DNA of 64,000 nt. Origin: Commensalibacter nepenthis (GTDB lineage Bacteria > Pseudomonadota > Alphaproteobacteria > Acetobacterales > Acetobacteraceae). The stretch is taken from the NCBI RefSeq assembly GCF_029953305.1, contig NZ_JASBAN010000001.1, forward strand, positions 1,077,501-1,141,500. Reading direction: 5' to 3'. Below, one piece after another: positions 9,190 to 18,395 of the stretch. A program made the position numbers and the translations under genes. The stretch's first letter is position 1; every line of letters starts with the position of its first letter. The notes beneath the pieces are model-generated. The model made no database searches. It was not told the origin of the DNA and worked only from the letters and a program-made list of their open reading frames with translations.

Positions 9190-10116
9190 TTATCTATTTT
9201 TGCTTAATTCCAAAGCGCGTTGATAAACGATTTTTTTGGGCAAATGAATAGCAGTGGCAACCAATGAGGCGGCATCTTTGACAGACATGGTTTTTAAAGC
9301 AGTTTGTAGTTGTTGATCTAAATCATCTTCGGTAGTTTCGTCTTGTTCAAGAGGTGGTCCTACCAACACTGTAATTTCACCCCGAGGAGGGACATTGGTA
9401 AAATGCTCTATTAACCCTTGAAGTGTATTGCGTTGGACTTCTTCAAATTTTTTTGTCAACTCTCTAGCCACTGCAGCAGGGCGATCATTACCGAAAATAA
9501 GGGCTAAGTCTGTTAACATATCGATTAAACGGTGGGGGGCTTCGTGCCAGATGAGCGTGGCTTTGAGTCCTGCGCGCTCTGCTGCTTTTAAAGTGGTAAA
9601 ACCATTTTTTCTGGCTTGAGATTTTGGTGGTGGGAAGCCAACAAACATATAGGGATGTGGCGGAAGACCAGAAAGGGTTAATGCGGTCAATGCTGCGTTG
9701 GCACCTGGTATCGCTGTAAGTGGAAAGCCAGCTTCGATAATTGCTTTGGTCAGGCGATATCCAGGATCAGATAATAAAGGTGTTCCGGCATCTGAAACAA
9801 GGGCTATTATTTTACCTTGTTGCAATAATGAAATAATTTGTGTAGTGCGTTGTGTCTCATTATGCTCATGAACGCTTTCCATACGAATGGATATCCCATA
9901 TGCTGAAAGGAGCTTAGTTGTAACGCGTGTATCTTCACATAGTAAAATATCAGCTTCTTGTAACGTTTGTTTCGCTCTGAGGCTGAAATCGCTTAGATTG
10001 CCAATAGGTGTAGAAATAAGAATGAATTCGCCAGACTCTTTGACTGATTTACTAGAATTTTGTTGATCTGTTAAAGGTAAGGAAGTATCTGATAGTATAG
10101 ATTTTTCTTGTTTCAT
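9190..10116 (-). CDS. rsmI: 16S rRNA (cytidine1402-2'-O)-methyltransferase RsmI
   Basis: RsmI uses SAM to methylate the 2'-OH of C1402 in the decoding centre. The 308-aa protein has the tetrapyrrole-methylase fold signatures LISTPIGNLSDFSLRA and LLCEDTRVTTKLL, then SDAGTPLLSDPG and the PGANAALTAL loop. The N-terminal 30 residues are a variable extension. It is divergent from the LpoA-like gene, an arrangement conserved in many proteobacteria (rsmI-lpoA-yraN), although no yraN is found here. Confidence 0.95.
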   Translation of the reverse strand: MKQEKSILSDTSLPLTDQQNSSKSVKESGEFILISTPIGNLSDFSLRAKQTLQEADILLCEDTRVTTKLLSAYGISIRMESVHEHNETQRTTQIISLLQQGKIIALVSDAGTPLLSDPGYRLTKAIIEAGFPLTAIPGANAALTALTLSGLPPHPYMFVGFPPPKSQARKNGFTTLKAAERAGLKATLIWHEAPHRLIDMLTDLALIFGNDRPAAVARELTKKFEEVQRNTLQGLIEHFTNVPPRGEITVLVGPPLEQDETTEDDLDQQLQTALKTMSVKDAASLVATAIHLPKKIVYQRALELSKNR

Positions 10117-10172
10117 AATAAAAGCAATCTTAAAAAATATAAAAATTTGGTTATATCAAAGGAGCACAAATA

Positions 10173-11519
10173 TTGAGTAAGAACATAAATCCTTTACACA
10201 AAGGGATTTCTAGGCAGGCTAGTATAGTGAGTAAATTATTAAAAGCGAGTGTTTGTGTTCCGGTTTTGATAATAGCAGCTTGTTCTACAGATGGGAATGG
10301 CAGCCATAATCCTGTAATTTCTGCAAATGATAATCCTAAAAAACAAGTGGGATTATTATTACCCCTCAGCGGTCGTAATGGTGCGTTGGGCAATAATATG
10401 ATGCAAGCAGCCAAATTAGCACTCAGTGATCCTTCTGCACCTAAACTGGATGTGTTTGATACAGAACAAGCTGGCGGTGCTGCGGAGGCTGCGCGCAAAG
10501 CCATTTCTGCGGGTGATGGAATTATCTTGGGTCCATTAACAGCCAAGAATACAACGGACGTTGCCTCTGTTACCACAGCCAGTAATGTGCCAGTAATTGC
10601 GTATACCAGTGATGTTTCTGTTGCGGCTTCGAATATTTGGGCTTTTGGCGTAACCCCAGAACAACAAGTATTAACAATGGTTCGTGCGGCAAAAAATGAA
10701 GGTAAAACAAAATTTGCAGCTTTATTGCCCGAAAACCCCATGGGTAAAGCAATGGGGAATGCCTTGACCAAAGCCTGTGCTGATTTGGGATTATCACAGC
10801 CTGTGATTATCTATCATACTGCGTCTAAAGAGGATATTACTCAGCAATTAAAAACATTATCCAATTTTGATGCGCGTGTTCAAGATGCTAAAACCAATCT
10901 AACATCACCAACGACAGCAAAATCATCAACAGGTGACAGTAATGAGGGTAATTTGTTAGATGAGTTGGCACCAACAGAATCAACTTCTGCACCTAAAAAT
11001 GATACTAAGAATTTAGCTCTTGGAAATCCTCCTTTTGATGCGTTATTGTTAGCGGATACAGGATTACAATTACAATCCGTTATTGATGCTTTGGATGAAA
11101 CCCAAGTGTCCTCTACCAAAGTCAGAATAATGGGACCTGGGTTGTGGGGGGCTTTTGCTTCTAAATTAGGCAAATTGCAAGGGGCATGGTATGCGTCTCC
11201 TGATCCGAAAAAAAGAACAGTATTTGCACAACAATACAGAGCAAAATATGGTGTTGCGCCAAAACCATTGGCTGATTTAACCTATGATACGGCTGCTTTG
11301 ACAAATTCGCTTAGTAAAATTGGTGGATATACTTCACAAAATTTAATGCGTGCAGATGGGTTTGATGGGGTTGATGGCTTATTTGTTTTACAAGCTGATG
11401 GGCATGTTAAACGTGATTTACAAATTTTTCAAATTCAACCTTCTGGCGGTGCTAGGATGATTTCTACACCTTCAGTGGTTAAACCTGATGTTAATTCAAC
11501 CAATACAACACATAGCTAG
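10173..11519 (+). CDS. Penicillin-binding protein activator, LpoA/YraM-like lipoprotein
   Basis: The 448-aa protein has a lipoprotein signal ending in the lipobox IAAC with Cys37. The mature part is a type 1 periplasmic-binding fold: VGLLLPLSGRNGALGNNMMQ at the start, then IILGPLTAKNTTDVA and VPVIAYTSD. In gammaproteobacteria LpoA activates PBP1A from the outer membrane; in alphaproteobacteria the homologues are annotated by similarity only. A low-complexity insert near residues 235-275 (Ser/Thr/Asn rich) is probably a surface loop. The start is TTG, chosen because AAAGGAG lies about 9 bases upstream. It is divergent from rsmI. Confidence 0.82.
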   Translation: MSKNINPLHKGISRQASIVSKLLKASVCVPVLIIAACSTDGNGSHNPVISANDNPKKQVGLLLPLSGRNGALGNNMMQAAKLALSDPSAPKLDVFDTEQAGGAAEAARKAISAGDGIILGPLTAKNTTDVASVTTASNVPVIAYTSDVSVAASNIWAFGVTPEQQVLTMVRAAKNEGKTKFAALLPENPMGKAMGNALTKACADLGLSQPVIIYHTASKEDITQQLKTLSNFDARVQDAKTNLTSPTTAKSSTGDSNEGNLLDELAPTESTSAPKNDTKNLALGNPPFDALLLADTGLQLQSVIDALDETQVSSTKVRIMGPGLWGAFASKLGKLQGAWYASPDPKKRTVFAQQYRAKYGVAPKPLADLTYDTAALTNSLSKIGGYTSQNLMRADGFDGVDGLFVLQADGHVKRDLQIFQIQPSGGARMISTPSVVKPDVNSTNTTHS

Positions 11520-11534
11520 TTCTTTTTTAATAGC

Positions 11535-11570
11535 TTCAAAGGGCATTTATCTTTCTTTATGCTCTTTGAA
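11535..11570 (+). terminator. Stem-loop downstream of the LpoA-like gene
   Basis: TTCAAAGGGCAT pairs with ATGCTCTTTGAA (11 of 12 positions) across a 12-base T-rich loop, 15 bp after the stop codon. There is no long T tract, so termination strength is uncertain. Confidence 0.6.
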
Positions 11571-11669
11571 ATACCTATATAACTTATTGTAAAATATACT
11601 ATTTTTATAATATATTATTTATATGCATAATAGACATGATTAATTTTCATCTCTATAGAGTAAATAATT

Positions 11670-11678
11670 TGTTATAAT
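11670..11678 (+). promoter_or_regulatory. Extended -10 promoter element for yqhD
   Basis: TGTTATAAT fits the extended -10 form TGnTATAAT, 42 bp before the yqhD start. No clear -35 hexamer is seen, which is usual for extended -10 promoters. Confidence 0.45.
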
Positions 11679-11719
11679 GTAGCCTTGCGTATTTATTTTA
11701 TTGTAAGTGAAGGTATATA

Positions 11720-12883
11720 ATGGCACTTCAAAATTTTGAATTTTGTAATCCTACACGGATTGTTTTTGGTCAAGAAACCATTCAAAAATTAAATGGCTTA
11801 ATTCCTGAAACTGCCAAAGTATTGATTATTATTGGGGGTGGTAGTGTTCGTAAAAATGGAACATTGTCTGAAGTTGAAACGGCTTTGGGAAGGCGTGAGT
11901 TTGCGGTATTTGAAGGAATAGAAGCAAATCCGACCTTTGAAACTTCCATGCAAGCAGTAGAAAAAATTCGTCAAGAGAGTTTTGATTTCCTTCTTGGCGT
12001 TGGTGGTGGATCCGTGATGGATGCAACCAAATTTATTACTGGAGCTGTGAATTACAAGGGTGATGCTTGGGAAATTGTGACCAATGGAGGCAGTAATATT
12101 ACCAGCATAGTGCCTTTTGGATTTGTGCCTACTTTACCCGCAACAGGATCAGAAATGAATTGTGGTGGGGTTATTTCTCGTAAAGCAACAAATGACAAAC
12201 TGTCTATTCGTAATGATCTTTTATATCCTTTATTTTCAATTTTAGACCCGACTAAAACCTATAGCTTACCTAAAAAGCAAATTGCGAATGGGATTGCTGA
12301 TGCGTTTGTCCATACGATTGAACAATATTTAACTTATCCTATTCATGCAGCCGTGCCAGATCGTTTTGCCGAGGGGATATTATTAACTTTGATTGAAGAA
12401 GGACCAAAAACCCTTAATAATCCAGAAGATTATGAATCGCGTGCCAATTTCATTTGGGCAGCAACGATGGCGTTGAATGGATTGATTGGCGCGGGAGTTC
12501 CTCAAGATTGGGCAACCCATATGATTGGTCATGAGTTGACCATTTTATATGGTATCGATCATGGTCGTACCTTGTGTATTTTATTGCCCTCTTTAATGCA
12601 AGAAATGCGTAAAGATAAGCATGGTAAGTTGGTGCAATATGGGCGCAGAGTATGGGGTCTACAAGGGAGTGATGAAGAAAAAATCATTGATGAAGCCATT
12701 GCTAAAACCCGTGCTTTCTTTGAAAGTCTAGGCATTAAAACCTATTTAAAAGAGTATGATGTTGATAGCAGTGCAGTTGATAAAGTCGTTGAACAATTAC
12801 GTCGACATCATTTGACCGCTTTAGGAGAAAGAGGAAATGTTACTTTGGAAGTCAGCCGCCGTATTGTAGAGGCTAGCCTTTAG
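11720..12883 (+). CDS. yqhD: NADPH-dependent aldehyde reductase / Fe-dependent alcohol dehydrogenase YqhD
   Basis: The enzyme reduces short and lipid-derived aldehydes to alcohols with NADPH. The 387-aa length equals that of E. coli YqhD, and the metal ligands known there fall at the same positions here: D194, H198, H267 and H281. The nucleotide-binding motif GGGSVMDATKF and the family block LPATGSEMN are present. It stands alone with its own probable promoter, followed 52 bp later by lolA. A role in detoxifying aldehydes would suit an acetic-acid-bacterium relative; that is inference. Confidence 0.93.
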   Translation: MALQNFEFCNPTRIVFGQETIQKLNGLIPETAKVLIIIGGGSVRKNGTLSEVETALGRREFAVFEGIEANPTFETSMQAVEKIRQESFDFLLGVGGGSVMDATKFITGAVNYKGDAWEIVTNGGSNITSIVPFGFVPTLPATGSEMNCGGVISRKATNDKLSIRNDLLYPLFSILDPTKTYSLPKKQIANGIADAFVHTIEQYLTYPIHAAVPDRFAEGILLTLIEEGPKTLNNPEDYESRANFIWAATMALNGLIGAGVPQDWATHMIGHELTILYGIDHGRTLCILLPSLMQEMRKDKHGKLVQYGRRVWGLQGSDEEKIIDEAIAKTRAFFESLGIKTYLKEYDVDSSAVDKVVEQLRRHHLTALGERGNVTLEVSRRIVEASL

Positions 12884-12935
12884 ATCAAAAAACCTCTATA
12901 TAAGAAATTATAATAGAGGAAAAAGGAACCTGTTT

Positions 12936-13604
12936 ATGAAGTCTATCAATCTTATTGCTGGTTGTATTGGGTTATTAGGAATGACTTGCCTTGGAATAAC
13001 AGGTTCCAGCAATCAAGCTGCTGCGCAAATTACTGTATCAACTGCGTCGAATAATAATGGTGCTGTGCAGCTTTCTGCTCAAGATCAAGCCTTGTCCGAC
13101 CAAGCGCAAACATGGATTAATAATTTAACCACGCTTGAAGCAAAATTCCAACAAATTGCCCCCGATGGTCAACGCAGCACAGGAACCGTATGGATCAAAA
13201 AGCCAGATCGTATTCGATTTGAATATAATAAACCCAGCCAGCTTTTATTGGTTGCGAATGATGGCAAAATGGTTTTTCATGATAGCGAGGTTGGACAAAC
13301 AACAACAATACCATTAGATCAAAGTCCTTTGGGGTTATTATTAAAACCGCAACTCAGTTTTTCTGGGGACGTAACCATGACGAATTTTACACCTCCAAAT
13401 AATGGGTTATTTCAAATCACCGTTGTGCGTACCGCATCTCCGTCTGATGGCAGTTTAACATTGATCTTTAATCAAAATCCGATAATGTTAAGAGCATGGC
13501 GTGTTTTAGATGCTCAGGGACGTACGACTATGGTTGATTTATATGATTTACAGCCTGGTGTTTCTGTTAAAAATAAATTATTTAAAATAGATTTTGGAGA
13601 TTAA
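12936..13604 (+). CDS. lolA: Outer-membrane lipoprotein carrier protein LolA
   Basis: LolA shuttles lipoproteins across the periplasm from LolCDE to the outer membrane. The 222-aa precursor has a signal peptide with a likely cut after QAAA (residue 30). The mature domain shows the LolA pattern LTTLEAKFQQIAPDG, GTVWIKKPDRIRFEY and the SPLGLLLKP loop. RBS-like AGGAAAAAGGA precedes the ATG. Upstream LpoA-like lipoprotein could be among its cargo. Confidence 0.9.
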   Translation: MKSINLIAGCIGLLGMTCLGITGSSNQAAAQITVSTASNNNGAVQLSAQDQALSDQAQTWINNLTTLEAKFQQIAPDGQRSTGTVWIKKPDRIRFEYNKPSQLLLVANDGKMVFHDSEVGQTTTIPLDQSPLGLLLKPQLSFSGDVTMTNFTPPNNGLFQITVVRTASPSDGSLTLIFNQNPIMLRAWRVLDAQGRTTMVDLYDLQPGVSVKNKLFKIDFGD

Positions 13605-13700
13605 ATTGAGGAGCGTGTTTGCGTTTAGTAAACAAAAGATATCCAAAAATTAATTTTATGATATAGTTTATGTTTATAGTTAACATATAGGTCTATTTTT

Positions 13701-14303
13701 ATGAAAAATACTCAATTTTCTTTACAGGATTTAGACCCATCTATATTACGAGTAGGCGATATTGTTTTTATTCGTATTGATAATTTTATTTTTAATAAAG
13801 TAGCAAAAGCCACTTTATTATGGGTGAATCATGTTGGCATTATTGTTGGTTTTAAAAATAATGAATATTGGGTGGCGGAAAGTACAATTCCAGTCTCAAA
13901 AATTACTCCTTTATCTAAATTTATAGCTCGATCCAAAGACGGGTCTTTTGCGATTGCACGGTTAAAACAGCCATTGACTATTGCTCAACAAGTTAAAATT
14001 GTTCAAGCCTCTAAAAAGAGAATGAGTATTTTATATGATACTGGATTTAACTTACGATCTTCACGTCAATTTTGTTCTCGGTTTGTATATGAAGTGATGA
14101 AAGAAGCGATAGGGATTGAAGTCGGTCAAGTTGAAAGTTTTCAGAAACTTCTTCATAAAAATCCTGATTATGGGTTGAAATTTTGGAAAATATGGTTTTT
14201 AGGATGTATTCCTTGGCAACGATTAACAGTCACTCCAGCCAGTCAATATAATAGTCCAGAAATTGAATTTATTTATGAAAAACCGTATCAAGAAATAATA
14301 TAA
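13701..14303 (+). CDS. YebB/YiiX-like permuted papain-fold (NlpC/P60-type) protein
   Basis: The 200-aa protein has the circularly permuted papain arrangement: GDIVFIR near residue 19, then the histidine in NHVGIIVG (H44), and the nucleophile cysteine in RQFCSRFVYE (C125). Members hydrolyse peptide or ester bonds; some act on cell-wall peptides and others on lipids, so the substrate is open. No signal peptide is evident. The 195 bp after it before queE carries no convincing gene. Confidence 0.72.
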   Translation: MKNTQFSLQDLDPSILRVGDIVFIRIDNFIFNKVAKATLLWVNHVGIIVGFKNNEYWVAESTIPVSKITPLSKFIARSKDGSFAIARLKQPLTIAQQVKIVQASKKRMSILYDTGFNLRSSRQFCSRFVYEVMKEAIGIEVGQVESFQKLLHKNPDYGLKFWKIWFLGCIPWQRLTVTPASQYNSPEIEFIYEKPYQEII

Positions 14304-14498
14304 TATCGATTATAAATCAGGAGCATCAAGATCAATTCATCAAAATTTATAAGGAAAATTGGTTAACGATGCTACTTCAAGAAAAAGTCATAGAATATTT
14401 GAAAAAACATTCTAAATCCATATAAAAAACGCTATATAATACCTATCTTATGAAAATAAGGCTTGTATTTTTGATTATTTTCTTGGAAACCATATCCC

Positions 14499-15134
14499 AT
14501 GAGTTATGCAGTAAAAGAAATTTTTTTAACCCTTCAAGGTGAAGGCGGACAAATTGGACGCACGGCGGTTTTTTGTCGCTTTGCAGGGTGTAATTTGTGG
14601 TCAGGACAAGAAGCAGATCGAGCAAGTGCTGTTTGTCAATTTTGTGACACTGATTTTGTTGGAATGGATGGTGTTGGCGGTGGGCGTTTTACTGACGCAC
14701 AAATGCTTGCTAATGCGATTGAGCAATGTTGGGGACAGCGTGATCCAAAACAGCGTTTTATCGTATTTACAGGCGGAGAGCCTTTGTTGCAGTTGGATGA
14801 ACATCTTATTCAGGTTTTAAAACAAAAAAGGTTTTATATAGCGGTTGAAACGAATGGCACGTTACCAGTGCCAGAAGGTGTTGATTGGATTTGTGTCAGC
14901 CCAAAAGCAGGGGCGGATTTGGTGCAAAAGCATGGGGATGAATTAAAATTAATTTATCCGCAAGAGGGATTAGAGCCTCAAGATTTTATCGAATTCGCAT
15001 TTACGACTTTTCGTTTACAGCCCAAAGATGACCTGAACAAAAAAGAGCATTTGCAAAAGGCAATTGAATTTTGTCAAAATCATCCTGTATGGCATCTTTC
15101 GTTACAGACTCATAAACTCATAGGAATTCCATAA
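14499..15134 (+). CDS. queE: 7-carboxy-7-deazaguanine synthase QueE
   Basis: QueE is a radical SAM enzyme that contracts 6-carboxytetrahydropterin to 7-carboxy-7-deazaguanine, the ring-forming step of queuosine synthesis. The 211-aa protein carries the QueE-specific cluster motif C31-x14-C46-x2-C49 ([19 protein letters not shown]) rather than the usual CxxxCxxC, and the [12 protein letters not shown] signature. Its stop overlaps the queC start by one base, so queE-queC-queD form one operon. Confidence 0.95.
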   Translation: MSYAVKEIFLTLQGEGGQIGRTAVFCRFAGCNLWSGQEADRASAVCQFCDTDFVGMDGVGGGRFTDAQMLANAIEQCWGQRDPKQRFIVFTGGEPLLQLDEHLIQVLKQKRFYIAVETNGTLPVPEGVDWICVSPKAGADLVQKHGDELKLIYPQEGLEPQDFIEFAFTTFRLQPKDDLNKKEHLQKAIEFCQNHPVWHLSLQTHKLIGIP

Positions 15135-15862
15135 TGACTGACAATCAAACCGATTCTTTTTACAACAGTGCTTTGGTTTTATTCTCTGGTGGTCAAGATT
15201 CTACAACCTGTTTGGCGTGGGCGTTACAAAGATTTGAAAAGGTCGAAACATTAGGGTTTCATTATGGGCAACGTCATGATGTAGAAATGCAATGCCGTCA
15301 AGATATTCGTCATAAAATTCAGGATATCAATCCATTATGGTATGATCGCTTGGGTGAAGATCATGTGATGAATCTGTCTGATTTAGGGGCAATTTCTGAA
15401 ACGGCATTAACACGAGAAACAGCGATTGAATGGGATAAACAAGGGCTGCCCTCTACTTTTGTGCCAGGTCGTAATTTACTCTTTTTAACCTATGCTGCGA
15501 TTATTGCTGATCGCCGTCGTTTACGTCATATTATTGGAGGTATGTGTGAAACGGATTATTCTGGTTACCCAGATTGCCGAGATGATACCATTAAAGCCTT
15601 GCAAGTTACGATTAACCTTGGAATGAGTAATCGTTTTGTTTTACACACCCCCCTTATGTGGGTTGATAAAGCCGAAGAATGGCGAATGGCTGAGCAATTA
15701 GGGGGGCATGCATTAATTGAGTTAATTAATAAAGATACCCATAGTTGTTATGTAGGGGATCGCTCTCATGCTCATGAATGGGGCTATGGATGTGGGGAGT
15801 GTCCAGCGTGCGAACTGCGTCGCTCTGGTTGGGAAAACTATGTAAAGTCAAAGGATAAATAA
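15134..15862 (+). CDS. queC: 7-cyano-7-deazaguanine synthase QueC
   Basis: QueC converts 7-carboxy-7-deazaguanine with ammonia and ATP to preQ0. The 242-aa protein has the PP-loop [10 protein letters not shown] near residue 17 and a zinc site in the C-terminal stretch [22 protein letters not shown]. It is directly coupled to queE upstream and queD downstream (no gap). Confidence 0.96.
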   Translation: MTDNQTDSFYNSALVLFSGGQDSTTCLAWALQRFEKVETLGFHYGQRHDVEMQCRQDIRHKIQDINPLWYDRLGEDHVMNLSDLGAISETALTRETAIEWDKQGLPSTFVPGRNLLFLTYAAIIADRRRLRHIIGGMCETDYSGYPDCRDDTIKALQVTINLGMSNRFVLHTPLMWVDKAEEWRMAEQLGGHALIELINKDTHSCYVGDRSHAHEWGYGCGECPACELRRSGWENYVKSKDK

Positions 15863-16396
15863 GTGCTAGAGCTTGTTTTTACACGCCGTTTTGCCATGGC
15901 ACATCGACTCATTCATGGATCAAGTGAGGTTTGTGCAACGCCCCATGGGCATAATGAAGAGGTAAAGATCTATCTTAAGCCCATGCATCCGCAATCATTA
16001 GATGGGAAAATGAACGTTGTTGCTCCCTTTCACAAAGCTAAAGGAACATGGCATCGCTTTATTGACAACTCTGTAGATCATGCGTTTCAATTAGCAGAAA
16101 ATGATCCATTAGTAGATTGGTTTGTGCAAAATGAACCTCGACGTCTTTCTAAATTACTTATTACGCCTGGTGATCCGACGACCGAATTACTGGCATGTTT
16201 ATTTATGAGTAAACTCAATAATTTTTTATCGGCTGAACAGTCTGGATTATATTGTGAACAAATAGAAATATTGGAAACACCAACGAATACTGTGCGTTTT
16301 ACAGGAAATCCATTGGAATTTATCCCAAATATCCGTCCACCAGAACAATGCTGGTGGCAGCGTGCAGATATGAGTATTTCAGATTTAAAAAGTTAA
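15863..16396 (+). CDS. queD: 6-carboxy-5,6,7,8-tetrahydropterin synthase QueD
   Basis: QueD turns dihydroneopterin triphosphate, made by FolE, into 6-carboxytetrahydropterin. The 177-aa protein shows zinc ligands H14 (AMAHRL), H28 and H30 (PHGHNEE), and the catalytic Cys24 in SEVCATPHG. It begins with GTG immediately after the queC stop. FolE, its supplier, is encoded at 34017. The 3' end overlaps the convergent glycosyltransferase gene by 4 bp. Confidence 0.93.
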   Translation: MLELVFTRRFAMAHRLIHGSSEVCATPHGHNEEVKIYLKPMHPQSLDGKMNVVAPFHKAKGTWHRFIDNSVDHAFQLAENDPLVDWFVQNEPRRLSKLLITPGDPTTELLACLFMSKLNNFLSAEQSGLYCEQIEILETPTNTVRFTGNPLEFIPNIRPPEQCWWQRADMSISDLKS

Positions 16397-18240
16397 TATT
16401 TAATTTTGAGCAAGTGTAAAGTTTTTCTAATTAATTCTTTGTTCATATTAATTTGAAGTTTGCCCAATTTGAAGGAAACATGGTTTTGAGAGACTTTAAT
16501 AGAAGCTTTTGATACACCCCATACAAGTAATTCATGAAGAGAGAATTGCTTATAGTGTCCTTTGAGTCTGTATTTCCAATATAAAGATCTGAATGGGTGA
16601 TTGCAACTATATCTCCAAGGCTTCTTTTGATCTGTGTAATGAATGATTCCTATATTTCGTAAGGCATCTTCAGCATCTTTGATGGAGTATTTATATTCAA
16701 GGTCATTATATTCTAACATTCTGCTATTGATATTCCAGCGCAAGGGAATAATTTTTGTTTTTTTTGAGAACGTTATGTTTAGTATATCTTGATCTTGTAA
16801 TGTAATAATTTCTTTATATTTATAATAATTTTCAAAATAATTTACAAAGACATTTTTAAATTCTTTTCTAATTTGTGCTAGATTAAAAATCATCACGCCT
16901 GCATTAAAATAATTCGTGTCTGGTAAAGAAAGTCGTCTTGCTTGAAGAATTCCTCCTTCGTCTAAAACGGCACCAACGCACATATTTCCTAACGATTCTT
17001 GCCATAATTCTGCAATATTGCCATAAACAATGATATCTGAATCAAGATAAATGATCTTTTCGATATTATCGGGTAGTAAATTTTGAATGGTTAGTCGATA
17101 ATAAGTATTTAAAGAAATATATTCTCTGTTTAATGGAAGCGAATTAAATAGTTTCTTGTTAATCTTAATATAATGAATACGAATATTTTTATTTTCGGCT
17201 TGTTGGATTATCTTTTTATTTTTGTTAGATAGCTTTTCATCATGCAAAATATAAATATGGATAGGTTGTTGAGGATGTGCGTTTTGTATCATTGATGTGA
17301 TAACAGCATCTCCGTGAGCTGCATAATTATCATCGAATGACATGCAAATATTAATAGGTTCATTCACCTGTGTCTTTGTTGTTGGTGATTTGTGAGCTAA
17401 TATTGCTTTTGTATTATATGTAGGCTTATCAAAAACACCAAAAGTAATTCCCAAGGTAGTTGATTTTAATGTTGGATATTGATTTTTTGCATAAATTACA
17501 TAACAATTTGTTAATCTTTCAGCAATAAATCCCCAGATTCTATATTGATATGAATCATAAGAGGAAATATCGATTTTCTTTTCTGCCTCTGATAATACCC
17601 CAAAAATGAAATCACAATATTCATGAAAATATTTTTTTTTCATGATGGCAATATTGCCAAAGAAACAATGTTTATTGGCGAGAGTATCTAATAAGGAAAA
17701 GTAAAATTGTGGGTATTTTTCTTTAATGATTTCAATAACAATATCTAAATCTTTGCTATAATGCTCTTTGGCATAAAAATCATAACCAGTCATTAAATGA
17801 TGATTCGCTCCGACCGGATGAATGCCCCATATAGGTGCCGTGATAATGTCATATTGAGAGCAAAAGCGTGTTATATTTTCTGCATCCCATCCACCATTTT
17901 CTATTTCAGTTTCTGAGATTTGGTTGATAATATAAAAATTATTATCATCTTGCTTAAAGTGTAGATATCGACGATAATGCATTAGACCATAATAATCCGC
18001 GTCTAAATTTTTCCACGCCCAGTATAGAGCCGTCAATTCACACCAAGATTTATTTTTAGCAGAGATATTATCTCCCGTATTATCCCCGATGCAATAATCT
18101 AAGCTTACTTTACTAATTTCTTTACCAACGTGAATGGGAACAAAACACTCATTTTTTACATAGGGTGCTTGTTTATGATGGCAAAGTAGAATTTTAACAG
18201 TTGACTGTTCTTGAGGTAAAATAGAGACTTCATTATGCAT
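16393..18240 (-). CDS. Two-domain glycosyltransferase: DUF4422 plus GT8
   Basis: The 615-aa protein fuses two sugar-transfer modules. Residues about 14-260 match the DUF4422 family (KILLCHHKQAPY, then WCELTALYWAWKN and YYGLMHYRRYL). Residues about 290-570 are a GT8 domain, starting INICMSFDDNYAAHGDAVI with the metal-binding DxD in YLDSDIIVYG and the NAGVMIFNL block. GT8 enzymes of this type add glucose or galactose to lipopolysaccharide or surface polysaccharide. No membrane segment is seen. It stands alone, between the queuosine operon and araB, so the acceptor is unknown. AT-rich composition compared with queECD suggests it may have been acquired. Confidence 0.83.
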   Translation of the reverse strand: MHNEVSILPQEQSTVKILLCHHKQAPYVKNECFVPIHVGKEISKVSLDYCIGDNTGDNISAKNKSWCELTALYWAWKNLDADYYGLMHYRRYLHFKQDDNNFYIINQISETEIENGGWDAENITRFCSQYDIITAPIWGIHPVGANHHLMTGYDFYAKEHYSKDLDIVIEIIKEKYPQFYFSLLDTLANKHCFFGNIAIMKKKYFHEYCDFIFGVLSEAEKKIDISSYDSYQYRIWGFIAERLTNCYVIYAKNQYPTLKSTTLGITFGVFDKPTYNTKAILAHKSPTTKTQVNEPINICMSFDDNYAAHGDAVITSMIQNAHPQQPIHIYILHDEKLSNKNKKIIQQAENKNIRIHYIKINKKLFNSLPLNREYISLNTYYRLTIQNLLPDNIEKIIYLDSDIIVYGNIAELWQESLGNMCVGAVLDEGGILQARRLSLPDTNYFNAGVMIFNLAQIRKEFKNVFVNYFENYYKYKEIITLQDQDILNITFSKKTKIIPLRWNINSRMLEYNDLEYKYSIKDAEDALRNIGIIHYTDQKKPWRYSCNHPFRSLYWKYRLKGHYKQFSLHELLVWGVSKASIKVSQNHVSFKLGKLQINMNKELIRKTLHLLKIKY

Positions 18241-18358
18241 AAGAGTTAATACCTTGGGTTAATTTATAAATAAATGTCACTTGTATAAAATAGATTGATA
18301 AAGACAGCAATCCTTTGCTCTATTGCTATTTTAAAATAAAAGAGTGTGATAAATTAAT

Positions 18359-18373
18359 AGCGGAAAGCCCGCT
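18359..18373 (-). terminator. Small hairpin downstream of araB
   Basis: AGCGG and CCGCT pair around a 5-base loop, 23 bp after the araB stop on the minus strand. The stem is short and no T run follows, so this is a weak candidate. Confidence 0.3.
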
Positions 18374-18395
18374 TCGATAAATGAATAATAATCGT

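Noticed and set aside
10151-10771. 206-codon minus-strand frame overlapping the LpoA-like gene
   Set aside because: It is an antisense shadow of a well-supported lipoprotein gene and has no RBS or family features.
14375-14424. Short frame MLLQEKVIEYLKKHSKSI after the YebB-like gene
   Set aside because: Only 18 codons, with a weakly placed RBS and no similarity I recognise; not enough to call a gene.
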